A stretch of DNA of 64,000 bases from Lutjanus erythropterus (lineage: Eukaryota > Chordata > Actinopteri > Lutjaniformes > Lutjanidae), in the NCBI GenBank assembly GCA_020091685.1, contig CM034603.1, forward strand, positions 12,478,686 to 12,542,685, read 5' to 3'. A program made the translations under genes and the position numbers. The notes beneath the pieces were generated by a model. The model was not told the DNA's origin. It did not search any database and worked only from the letters and a program-made list of their open reading frames with translations. Below, in pieces: positions 1 through 11,454 of the stretch (its first letter is position 1; every line of letters begins with the position of its first letter).

Positions 1-2155
1 CTGAGGACGAGAAAAGTATGAGCTTCTGACTTGTGAAGGAAGTGACTTAGAACAGACTATGACATTAAAACATTGTGTGTTGAAAAGCTACTTGTTGTAT
101 GCTTCCTCTTTTTATGTAAATATCACAATTCACAGTATTCAACAAATATTTTTTTTTTAACTCTCTGGCCTCTACCCTGGCCATTTGTGGCCACTTCACT
201 TTATTTTCTTTTTGACCATTTTAGCTGTGTTAATGCAAATGGAATGAAATTTCCCAAGGTTCTGGGTTTTTGTCTGATGTTTTAATTTTCAACTTCAGCT
301 CTTTAAATATATCAATAATACACTATATACATCCAATTGTACCACTTGGCTCTATCGTGCCACTTTTGGCCAATTGAAACCCATGAAAACTACTCCTTGT
401 TATTTATAGTATTAAATCATACAATTTAGATAAAATGGCTTTCATTCTAACCTCAACACTTGATAATTATAGTTTTTAATGTTTTCTACCAAATTATGTC
501 ATTTGTCCATTTTTAGCCAAGGGAGCAATTTCATGTAATATTCTTAGTTTTCAATAGAAGCGTATGATGGCTTACTGCACTCCAATGGAGCAAATGAATG
601 ACACAGTTTTGACACAGGTGTGATCTTAAGGATGTCAGATAATAATTTGTGTTTGTGCATGAAAAAAAAATGTGCCTATGTGTGAAATTGCAGCACGAAT
701 ATAGATAGAGTGATAGATAAATATAGATAGAGCACAAGCGTGAAATCTTACATCTAAAATCATCCATTTTAACTTCAAGTTTTGGTTCACAGAAGCTAGA
801 CACCTTTTTCACATCCATGAAGGAGTGTGTATATCATATTAAAGTGTGGACCTGTGTTGTTTTGTACAAGCCAGGAGGGGACTTAAGTCAATCTATAAAA
901 TCTAAATTTTTGTTTTGGAGTCAAACTTCAAAACAAGATTCTATATTTATAGGTCTGCATCCTGATATGTCAATTCTGAGAGAAGGTTAATGTCACCTCC
1001 ATCAAGACACTGAATATTTCAATATCCATTTCCATAACACAAGCACAACACAAGTTATACATATAGTCCCCGAATTCAGAAATCTAACTTTGTTTTTCTT
1101 CTGACAAGCAGCAACAATATTTTCCCATCCCAGGTATTAGACACATTGTAAGATAAAAACAACACTTCAGCAGTACTTGTTGTAAGTCAGTGTCATTTCT
1201 ATCATAAAAATAATTAATCATAATACTTATCAAAGTAAGTGACCTAAGTTCTTCAGGTTGATATTTGGTATGATGTTTGTGGTCTACTAGAACTTGCATG
1301 ATCATGCGGCTTGGGTAACATTTCCTGCAAATCTTAGATCTAAAATCATTCATTTTAACTTAATTTTTTTGTTCACAGAAACTAGACACTTTATTCACAT
1401 CCATGAAGGAGTATGTATATTGCCGTATCATATCCAAGCATGGACCTGTGTCGTTTGTACAAGCAAAACAAGATTCCATGCATGAAGCCTTCTTTCAAGG
1501 TTAACTTCATCAACACACAGGATATTTCAGTGCCCATTTAGATAACACAAACACAACACAAAAATAATCCTGTAACAGCTCTGTGACAAAATATTTATTC
1601 CTCTCTGTGGAGACAGAGAGGTTCTTAAATACTGTGTAAAGGTAGCCCTTTATTTTAGTACAGTGTTGACTTTGAAACACTCTGAAATCAACTAAAGTTT
1701 AGCGTTTATATTTTGTTACAAAAATATCCACTAAAGCTTAGCCTCTCTCTCTCTCTTAAAATCCCTGCTCCAGCCAGCAGAGGCACTGCTGAGTATGGAC
1801 TCACACATCTTCAGGTCATTTTTGAGGTTGTTTTTCAACAAGTGCATTGTGCAAACAAAGTGGCATTTGAAGGGTTAAAAAATGTTAGTTAAACACTTTA
1901 TGCAGTAAAAGTAGCAAAAAACATTAAAAATGTAAAGAATTACAGACTCAGACTGTTGGTGGCCACTTTTGGCCACGAACAAGCTGAAAGGGTAGTGATT
2001 TTGAACGAGGCATGAGGGTTAAAACTTAAAAACAACTATTTATCTTTTTTATTCTACCACCAGAGCTGCTGCTGTTTACTGGATGAAAATCGGGAAGGAG
2101 CTTCTGACTACAAAAGTAATTATTTGTCTTATTTACATATTTCATATTTTTACAG
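1..2155. other. AT-rich intergenic DNA, no gene seen
   Basis: No supported coding exon is visible. The stretch contains the direct duplication described separately and three short palindromic GGCCAC-type motifs at 179-194, 359-372 and 1961-1976. The small open frames have neither recognisable content nor plausible splice structure. Confidence 0.6.
745..1570. repeat. direct duplication, two copies about 590 bp apart
   Basis: 745-871 and 1331-1463 share long near-identical stretches, for example CTAAAATCATCCATTTTAAC against CTAAAATCATTCATTTTAAC, then CACATCCATGAAGGAGT in both. Similarity resumes downstream near 1030-1050 and 1535-1560 (AACACAAGCACAACACA against AACACAAACACAACACA). The copies have diverged by roughly 10-20%, so this is an old local duplication or two copies of one repeat. 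Confidence 0.75.
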
Positions 2156-2296
2156 AGACTCCTGCAGTACATCCCGTGTTTCCTTGACAACAAAGAAGAA
2201 ATTGTTTCTTCCTGACAGGACGAGAAGGACGACTGACTACGAGATGGAGAGCAGTGGTTTCCTGCGCACTAAGTTACTAAGTAAGCAAGCTGCATA

Positions 2297-2545
2297 TTAA
2301 AGGAAAAGTTCAGCATCCTGGAAAATACACTGGATCACTTTCCTGCTGACAGTTAGATGAGAAGATTGATACCACTCTCAGGTCTGTAGGCTGAATGTGT
2401 AGCTACAGTTAGCTTAGCATGAAGACTGGAAACAGGTAAACAAGTAGCATCATTCTGTCCAAACATAACAAAATCCAGCATCTCTGAAGTTCACTAATTA
2501 ACACCTTATATCTTGTTTGCTTAATCTAAAAAAAACATTGTAAAA
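2297..2545 (+). repeat. dispersed teleost repeat (TTAGCTTAGCATGAAGACTGG type)
   Basis: The stretch contains GTTAGATGAGAAGATTGATA, then TTAGCTTAGCATGAAGACTG and TTCACTAATTAACACCTTAT. I recognise these as parts of a high-copy dispersed repeat found in many fish genomes. It has no coding content. The recognition is from memory, not a search. Confidence 0.6.
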
Positions 2546-2553
2546 GAGACAAA

Positions 2554-3034
2554 TGGGATAGTTCAGCTTATTTGATGTGGGGTTGTTTGAGGTACTTATC
2601 AGTAGTCAGTGTATGTATATGCCCCCAGTTTGGAGAAGCAGCAGGAGTACCAGCACAGAAGCTAAGCATTGTACTGCTGTGGACAGGGTCAGCCACATAA
2701 TGTATTTTAGTCACTTAAAAATGGTCCAACTAAAAAAAACTGATATCAGATTAAGAGTACACTTTATTTAGAATATTTTCACCGCTTTACTTACGTGAGA
2801 CGGCCTCTTCCCACACGAAACCACCATTAGATGAGACAAATACTGCTCTCTCTCCAAACCAGCCAAACATCACAGGTAGAATCGGTAATTTCACCTCAAA
2901 GAACATGGGACTTGTTGGTCAACCACTGCCTCAATCTGTTAGATTGTTTGTGTTATTGTGTGACTTCGATGTTTAAAAAGTACTATTCAGATTCACTGAA
3001 GTCACACAATAACACCAACAAAGTAACTGACTGA
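2554..3034. mobile_element. foldback MITE family B, copy 1 (right end missing)
   Basis: It begins GGGATAGTTCAGCTTATTTG and shares ordered blocks with the copies at 10654, 32551 and 52938: GTGGGG, CAGTTTGGAGAAGCAGCAGG, and a central hairpin around 2945-3030 (GTTATTGTGTGACTTC paired with GAAGTCACACAATAAC). The right terminal inverted repeat is not found. Confidence 0.7.
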
Positions 3035-4489
3035 GACATTTAATGTGTTTAGAAACAGCTCACGCTTATGTTAAGTCATCAAGATGCAATAATTTATGAT
3101 TGTTGGAGATTTATGTTGTTCCTGAGAAGTTTTTTCAGTCAACACTCAACCAGTAAGTCATTCAGATTTTACATGTGAAATATTTATCAACAACAAATGG
3201 AAAATGTGCAGTTTATAGCAGGTCCAATCAAAATATTATATATATTTAAATCTCTCTTTACTGATGTTTGAAGCTGCCAAAGGCTCAGTGAAGTTTTTAC
3301 ATGTCTTCCTGCAGTGAAGAACATCACAGCAGGTGAAGAACTGAAATTTGACAACTGACGCACAACAACAAGAGGACGACTTCATCCTGTGGAGGTTAAA
3401 GGCCGTCAACTCAGTTTGTCTGCATGTGTTAGAGCGTGTTTTTCGGCACATAATTAAAGACTGTTGTCAGAACTGACCTCAGTTTGAGATCACAGTTTTA
3501 ACAAAAATTCAAGGTCACAACCACACTGACCTTTGAAGAGAAAACGCTTGACTGTTAAACCTTGTAATAGGTCAACCTTCTAGTGATTCAGTTTTTTATT
3601 AAAAGTAATTTTCCATCTGATGTAGTTGACATGTTCTATTTTTTCAATGCACAGCCTGGTTGTAGTGAGCAACCATTTTATTTTCTAAAATGTTGCTCAG
3701 AGTTCCCTTAATGCTATTAAAAAATGCACATTTAAAACTAGAATTTTTATTTAGTTTTGATTTAGAAGGGCTACAGAGTTGACATGTTATGGTTGAAAAA
3801 CATCTGATGGCTATATTGTTTCATGAAAAAAATAGAATGTTTACTGGTGCTTGAGCAGTATTTCTGCCTTTTTAAACCAGGAAGTGAGACAGGGGTCCTT
3901 AGGGTATAATTCACCTTTTCCACGCCTGATTAAATCATGTTTTTATAAAAATTTGATGGAGTGGAGGGAAATCTGGGCCACAACATTAAAGGGACAACCG
4001 TTACATTAAAAAATAAATCAAAAAATCAAACCAGTTTTAAAACAAAAATGATTATAATAGTACATTTAGACCTCTCTTATCAGTAGTTATTGTTAATTTT
4101 AGATGGAAAGCTATTAACACATTTAAATGGTTTGAAATTGTGAATTGTTGTCTGGGACAAGAGTATTCTGGTACAGAGTACCAGAGTAAAGATTAGAAAT
4201 GAAAAAAAATTAAAGCAAACCAAAACATTTCATAAATTACATATATCTCAATATATATGTAAATCCTTAAATAATACATTTTCACCAACAAATTGGACTT
4301 TGAATATTGGTATTATTAATTTTAAGTTTGATGTAGGACATGATTTGTCCCAAATCTCAAGAATGAACTTCTACAATGGGACAAAAGAGGTTAAAAAAAA
4401 GAAAATCCAAAAAATTAAAAAGCTACAGCACATTCTTAATAGAAATGCTCATACAAAGACAAGACAGTGGCTCCTCAACAGTGCCTAAA
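3035..4489. other. AT-rich intergenic DNA, nothing specific seen
   Basis: There are no supported exons, tandem repeats or recognisable transposon ends. Several short A- and T-runs occur, and the region is adjacent to the candidate distal poly(A) site of larp4b. Confidence 0.5.
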
Positions 4490-4491
4490 TC

Positions 4492-4497
4492 TTTATT
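4492..4497 (-). terminator. candidate poly(A) signal AATAAA, distal
   Basis: The minus strand reads GAAAAATAAAGATTTAGG, with a T/G-rich GTCTTGTCTTTG about 35 nt downstream. It would give a 3' UTR of about 9.5 kb. Confidence 0.3.
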
Positions 4498-5795
4498 TTT
4501 CAGTAAGCTACATTTTTTTCTCGAAATTAGACAGTTTTACATCATGACACAGAGTAACTTAAATTATCTATAGCTGACATGTACGCTTGATTCCAGTCTC
4601 GATGGAAGAATAGACCCAAAAAATAACAAAAGAAAAAAAAATCATAACAAACAAAAAAAAAGAAGCCCTCTTGAACGCAACCTCCATTCCACGTCTGTTA
4701 AAGGTGTCGTTAGGCAAAATTATCTGTCCAAACCCCAACGCGATGGAGTCATCGATTGTCCACAGCTGTTAGCGTAGCGAGTGTTAATGAGTTAATCCAC
4801 AGTGAGTTGATAAAGAGATCGAGTCTTGTTCCAGTCAGTTGGTGTGCATTCGTTATTATATCTTTGAAATTAAGAGAAAAAAAAAAACACAAGGGGGTCC
4901 ATTTTCATAACAAGATGCAACCCTCGAGGAAGAAAACTAAAGAAAAACAATGGCACTGTCAAAACGGGCGAACAGGAAGGAGGAGACTGAGAGCTGAGGC
5001 GACCGACAGGCTGATATGAGGTGTGACGCTCCAAGTAGAAGTCCATGAGAAAAAGGAGCTCCTCAAAACGCCACAACGTGAGCGTCTGCGTTAATGCCAG
5101 CAATACAGGGGAAGCGTGCAGAACTTGCGGCCCTCTCACCGCCCCAAAATGAGAGATCCCTTCGAAAGCGGTGCGGTCCAGTCACTTCAGAAAGAGTCAT
5201 CTTTGCATCGGTCTGGATATCTGGGTGGTACGTTTATTAATTCCACACATGCACACATTCACAGTTCAGGGATTTTCAGTTTGTAATCAGCATCTGTGTT
5301 TACGTCTCAGAATTGGAGGTCAAACATGCCTCGACCTCGGTGGGAATCGACCGCAAGTTACACGAAAGCTGCTCCTACAGTCAGTGGTGTCACATTGTAG
5401 ATTTTTCCAGATGTGAGAAGTCTTTGATGGACTTTCAGTAACAAGAAAATCACATCTTCAAAATGAAAAAAACAAAAACAAGAACCCAACCCAAAAGCCC
5501 GAGATGGCAAGCGCTCAGCTATGTACAGGTTAAACTGCCCAGTCAAGACAAAAACAACAGTTGTATAATGGCACAGTTATTGGTTTTCTTTGCCACATCA
5601 AAATGCAGTCCACGTGATCAAATGGTTTGAACAGACATCTCCATCTGCGCATGTTAATGTACTATATGTGCCAGAAAACTCCGCACTGAAACACGTGGAG
5701 AAAACAAACTGAACTGTGATTCCAGTTTAGCCTCTGCTTCTGTCCCCCAAAACAAACAAACAAAAAAAAAAGCCCAAAAGAAAATTATTTGTACA

Positions 5796-5801
5796 TTTAT
5801 T
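5796..5801 (-). terminator. candidate poly(A) signal AATAAA, middle
   Basis: The minus strand reads GAGAAATAAATGTACAAAT, an AATAAA hexamer with T-rich sequence downstream. It would give a 3' UTR of about 8.2 kb. Confidence 0.3.
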
Positions 5802-6410
5802 TCTCAGGAGAGGAAGTCATGAAAGCTGAAGAACATGAACAAACAGATAAACCAGAAGGGAAAAAAGGTGAAGACACAACAACACTGAGCAGGTTTCAAC
5901 GATTTTTTGGCTGAGTGTGATCTCTCGTCTGGTACCTGCAGCGACACTCGCGGTGGGGGAATTCGAGCTCAACCTGCTGCAAAAACAACCAATCTGACAT
6001 TTCACTTGATTCCCCAATAAGCATCTTAAAAGAAGAGACGCCTTTGTGTTGCCCAAATTTGTCGTCACCTTGCAAGTGGCTGCAGACGATCTCCCACCTC
6101 AAGTGTCGTGTGCCGTACAAGCTGAAGGTGTGAATGTTTTGAGATGTGCTTCAAATGTGCTTCACTGTGCTCCGTTTTAATATTGTCCATGGGAGTCACA
6201 CATCAGATCGTCTTGAAGCAAAAGCATGTCAGAAGACAAAACTGTGACGTGTCCAGCAGCCATCGCTCTTTTTATCTGGCTAGTCGAGGTGCAGCTCGTA
6301 GTGAAGTGTAATGTCAGAGAGGCGAAGTGACGCCCCTTCCAATGTGTTGCATGGGACCTTACTTTGCAAAAAACTTTAACAGTAGTCAATGGCGATAGAC
6401 AATCTTTTTT

Positions 6411-6602
6411 TAGGGTTGCAACTAATTATTTTTCACTGTTGATTATTTTCTCAACTAATCGATTAGTCGTTTGGTCCAGAACATGGTGAAAAATGTCGAT
6501 CAGGGTTTCCCAAAGCCCAAGGTGACGTCCTCAAATGTCTGTTTTATCTTGTTTTATTTAATTTAATAGTGGATTAATAATCGGTTAATTGTTACAGCTT
6601 TA
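6411..6602 (+). mobile_element. hAT-like MITE family A, copy 1 (internally deleted)
   Basis: The ends TAGGGTTGCAACTAATTATT and GTTACAGCTTTA are imperfect inverted repeats. The body contains AACTAATCGATTAGTCGTTT and CCAAAGCCCAAGGTGACGTC, which recur in the copies at 29284, 38510 and 54355. This copy is shorter than the others. The flanks are T-rich and similar but not decisive as a target duplication. Confidence 0.75.
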
Positions 6603-9541
6603 ATTTTTTTGATCCCATTACAACTGTGCCACAAATGATACATATGATGTTTGTCAATTTAAAAGATAATATTACAAGACAAGAGTGCTGAAATTTATCG
6701 TAGGTTTGGCATAGTTTTTAGTTTCATGTGAAACCACTCTGTGAAGTAAGTCTCTCGTCGTGCACAATATATATTATCAACGTCAACATCAGTGTTTGTC
6801 GCAATGTCATCTTCCCTGAAGTGTTTTATCCAGTGACTCTTGGTCATTTTATCAGCCAGAGAGAGAAAGATCAAACAAGATCTATTGTTTGTGTGACTGC
6901 ATCCCAGTACGAAAACGCACAGGCATCGTAGCTTCCCCAGCTTATGTTAGCTTTTGAAGGGAGAAAGTCATGAGGTCATTGACATGAACATGACGTGGGT
7001 GTATAGTCTTTCTAATTATGTCTCTTCACAGTCTATTGCAACAGTTTTACAACAAACAGCGGCTTTCTTGGCTTGTAAAATAAAGTTCTAAATTGACAAA
7101 CGTCACATGTGTGATTGGTGGCATAATTCAAACAGGTACAAAAGATAATTTGTCTCTCGTGACTACATTTCATATGTTTTGAAGCTCGGTCTCATGGTAA
7201 TCCAACAGAAGGTGCATGACTTCTCTCTATGCCAACATCAGTGTGCTGAGACATGATGGTTATACAGAAAGAAGTTCTGCCTAATTTTATGCTTTGCCTC
7301 GGTTTCTCTAGCTTTTGTTTTTTGTATTTTGTTGATAACAGTTTCTTTTATCAGTTTGTCTGAAAAACTAAACCAAGTTCCTGTGGTTTTCTATCAATAA
7401 GTGAAACAAGCAGCAGCTTTTGTTTAGTAAGATCCAACCCAAGAAAAAGCTTCCCGGCCAACAGACAAATTTGTTTCCAAACAAGGAGTAGACGTAATAT
7501 GACACAACAGTTACACCTAATCTAAACTGTGTTAGACTCGACCGGAACCAGAAAACAGAATACCAGTATCAGTTAGACATGTATATAATTTTGAGCAGGC
7601 TTCAGTCTCAGATACAAGGAAGAAAGCAGGTGCAGAAGCCTCCACTGTACAGGACAATGAAATCTGAACAGCACAAAGATGCACCCAAAATTTACTGGCA
7701 TTCAACAACTTAATGTCCTATTGAGTGTTAACCATAGATACACGATCAGAGCTCCCATGTAGGGATGGACTTTCACCTCAAAACCTTTGTTGTACTGACC
7801 AAATTGTGTTGGAGCATCAAAAACTGTCACCAAGAACTGCAAACTTGTGTCTGCTGTTCATCAAAAGCCACAAAACCACAATTAACATTTTTGTTTGTGT
7901 ACATAGTAAACAAAAAAAGATGTGTTAATGAGCTTTAGAGGAGTTGAAAGCTTTCACACTCAGTGGTTCCCCTTTGTGTCTGTGTTTGTGCTAAGCTAGG
8001 CTAAACACCCCGTTTCACAAGCTCCACACATGAGGACATGAGATGTTGAATTTTTTTTTTAATTGTTTGTTAGTGCTCTCTGGTAGATAAACTATATAAT
8101 GTAATGTTTCTGTACTTCAATTTCTTGTCACTTACTGGTCAACATATTCAGAAATACTGACATATATACAATCATATCTGTCTTACTCTAATGTGCAGAA
8201 AACTTTAGTCACATGCATGGACCTGTTTCATCATGACTGCATCTGAACAGGAACTGAGACATTAGAAAACAGACAAAAGTGTAACTACTCCTTCAGTATC
8301 AACAGGCTCTAATTTTACCATCCAGCACAGTAAAAGATAATCAGTTATCTTTGAAAACTGACGGAAAACCTCACATTATTTCAGCCTTGCAGGAAAACTG
8401 ATAAAAGAAACACATTATCGTGGAGAGGTTATTCTTAAAAAGAGGCAGAAGTTCAGCTTTCTATTGCCCTATTATTAACATTGTTTAACTTTAGATATTT
8501 TGGAGTCATGCTGCCCACCTCATGTGGACACAATGCAGTTTGATTATACACTGTTGAGTTGCATATGTATGAACATGTCATAATATATTGATGTGGAGTA
8601 TTAGTGTCATGGCCTGAACGAGGGTACTCTCCCCCTAAAATTATTACAAATCTGTTGGAAAATATTCATATTTTAATGCCTTTTGCTGTAGCTTTTAAGT
8701 CACATCAATACATTTCCTTGGTATTATAACAGTAGTATTTAAAGATGTGAAGAATACCTGACATTAGCGGCTACTGCTGTTGCACAGTGACAACTTAAAA
8801 TCTGACATGTAGTGCTTTTTTTTTTGCTTAACAGCTTCAGCATTCAAGCGTCAAGATCCTTGTACTTAAAAAACAAAGTGAAAATGTCAAGAAAAAAAAA
8901 GAAGCCAGAGCTTTAAAGAGGATGTTGGTGGACACGCAGCTTTGCAAGGTTCATTATTAAGATGCTTGTCAGTACCACAGGCTCTTTCCAATTAGTGCAC
9001 AGTGAGGAGGGGGTGGGGCTAAGGATGCACCTGTACACCCAGGTGCAACCGACCACACAGGTACGAAAAATGGAATGAAAGACGACAAAGAAAAACAAAA
9101 AAAAATTTACAATCAGACAACTTGCTCACCCTATAGAGTGGAGCAGAATTCAAACTCCGCACACCCAAACAAAAGTTTTTAAAAAAGTTAAAGAAAAATA
9201 TTTCCAAAAGCACAACATTAAGTTTTTTTTTTTATATCCTACATCCAGCTCGATAGCAACATTAATAGTTCAACAAGATCAATATATTTTTATAATCATT
9301 TTAAGGTACCTCTTATATTTTCTGAGTATTTACAACTGTACAAGCAAAGCACACACTTCAAAGTGCACAAATTTAATACAGTATTGACTAGTTTTGCATT
9401 TACAAGGTTTATATTTTTCCCCCAACAAAACAACCTGAAACTATTAAACAAGAAACAAAAAGAACAATCCAAATGATTCTTTTTCGTACAGTTTACAAAA
9501 TCAAAAAAAGGGAAAAGAAATAAAATGCTGCTAAATTTGTA

Positions 9542-9590
9542 CTCTCTCTCTCTCGCTCTCTCTCTCTCGCTCTCTCTCTCTCGCTCTCTC
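9542..9590. repeat. CT-rich minisatellite, period about 14 (CT run ending in CG)
   Basis: Three to four units of (CT)n followed by CG lie in tandem. On the minus strand, which is the larp4b sense strand, this is a GA/GAGC run within the probable 3' UTR. Confidence 0.9.
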
Positions 9591-10384
9591 AGTAAGACTT
9601 GTGACGTCTGGTACGACTAAATATTTTCCACGTGTCACGCTTCGTTAACATTTTGGGGATTTTTTTTTTGAAAAGAAACAAACTCTATGCTCGTCTTGTA
9701 TAAAAGTTAAGGCAAAGTCATTTTTCAAGTTTAAATAAAATTCAAGTTTCTCAAACACTGGATGGATTTTTTTTTACATTTTGCGTATATATAGAGACGC
9801 ATCGAAGTCTCTATTTTTTTTCTTCTGCGTAAAAAGAAAACTTAACGATATTTCTCATGGAATAAACAGCATTGGTTTATATAAATAAGTGGATATGGTG
9901 CATTTTCTCTTTTACCATTTCCACCAATGAGAAAAAAAGAAAAAAAACAATCAAACCATCCAAGTGCATCTCAGTCCTTCAAAAAAAAATCCCAAAAATA
10001 TATATATCTATATATATTTTTAGCAAACTCAAGATTTAGCGTCCAAATCAAAAGCAGCTATGAGCAGGAGTACAGGCTTTTTAATGAAGCTTTCCCCTCT
10101 CCAGATGGGCTCCTGTTTTCTCTTAGTGGGATTACCCAGAATGCTTCTTGTTGCAGGAAGACTTTGGCGAGACATGCAAGGTCCCACGGCATGTAGGTTA
10201 GTGGCCCCCCCCCCGCCCCAAACAGATACTGTGTATAGTACAGTGTTTTGTTTTTTTTGTTTTTTTGTTTGTTTGTTTGTTTTTTTTAGGGTGTTTTGCA
10301 TCTGAGGTGACAACTGTAAAAGATTAACCCAAGCACACGACTGATGAGCAGGGAAGAAAACCCAAAAAACTCACTTCTGACAGT

Positions 10385-10390
10385 TTTATT
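10385..10390 (-). terminator. candidate poly(A) signal AATAAA, proximal
   Basis: On the minus strand this reads GCAATAAAACTGTCAG and is followed within about 30 nt by a G/T-rich stretch (GTGAGTTTTTTGGG). That arrangement is typical of a cleavage and polyadenylation site. It would give a 3' UTR of about 3.6 kb. Confidence 0.4.
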
Positions 10391-10653
10391 GCTCGCCTGT
10401 CATTTTAAGACTCGCATATCAATAATTCCTATTTCGCCAGCCAATTACATCTTAAGAATACAGTAAAACATTCCAAGACTTGGTTGGTTATCTGCCAAAG
10501 TGGCTGCTACAGTAGACAGATGTCCCAACCAAAACTTCAATTTAACAAAATCTCATCCCTGCAGCTCAATTCTTGCTACTTAACTCGGATGAAGGAATGA
10601 GAGTGTTTCACCAACTCCCCGACAAACAGCTTTCATCCCAAATGGTGCTTGAT

Positions 10654-11454
10654 TTAAGGGATAATTCAGATTATTTGAAGTGGGGCTGGACGAGGAGTCA
10701 GTGTATTACCTACAGAAGATGGCCGACATGGCCCCAGTTTCGACAAGCAGAGAGGAGCACCAGCATGGATGCTTAGCAATTTATTGCTGTTGACAGGCTC
10801 AGCAAAAGAACGTATTTTAACAGCAAACATATTTTAACTACCTAAAAATTGTATCAGTTTAAGTGTGGGCAACTTTTAAAATATTTTCACCACTACTTTG
10901 TCATTAGACAGCCTTTTCTGAGAGCAAACCTCCATTATATAAGCCAAACATTGCTTTGCCCAAAACAAAAAGACTTCATTGGCAAAATCATTAATTTTAC
11001 CTCACAAAACACAGGAGTTGCTGGTCAACAGCTGCTTTAATTGGTTAGTTAGTTAGTGTTATTGTGTGACTTTTGTGTTTCAAAATGTTAGTGCAGATTT
11101 GCCCAAGTCACACAGTAACACACACAAACTAACCAATAAAAGGAGCAGTAGACCAGCAACTCCCGTGTTCTGCAAGCAAAAATGACTGATTTTGCCAATG
11201 GGGTTTGGTTGGTTTGGAGAGAGTGATATTTGTCTCACATAAGGACTGTTTCCAGTCAGAAAAACATAAACTTAGATTGACTCTTTTAGGTGTCTAAAAT
11301 ATGTTTAGCTGTCGGCCCTGTCTGCTTCCTACACTGGTACACCTGCTGCTTCTCCAAACCAGGGACACGTCAACCATCATCTACTCTAGGTAATACACTA
11401 CCTATGGATAAATACATACAACACCACTTCAAATATTCAAAAGTATCCCTTTAA
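10654..11454. mobile_element. foldback MITE family B, copy 2, TTAA-flanked
   Basis: The left end TTAAGGGATAATTCAGATTA and the right end (ATTCAAAAGTATCCCTTTAA) form inverted repeats. CAGTGTATTACCTA on the left matches the complement of TAGGTAATACACTA on the right. A central hairpin lies at about 11047-11136. TTAA at both borders is consistent with a TTAA target site. It has no coding capacity. Confidence 0.8.

Noticed and set aside
10029..10313. Opposed open frames of 81-94 codons
   Set aside because: They depend on poly-C, poly-T and poly-A runs (KKQKKQ, PPPP). There are no exon borders or family similarity.
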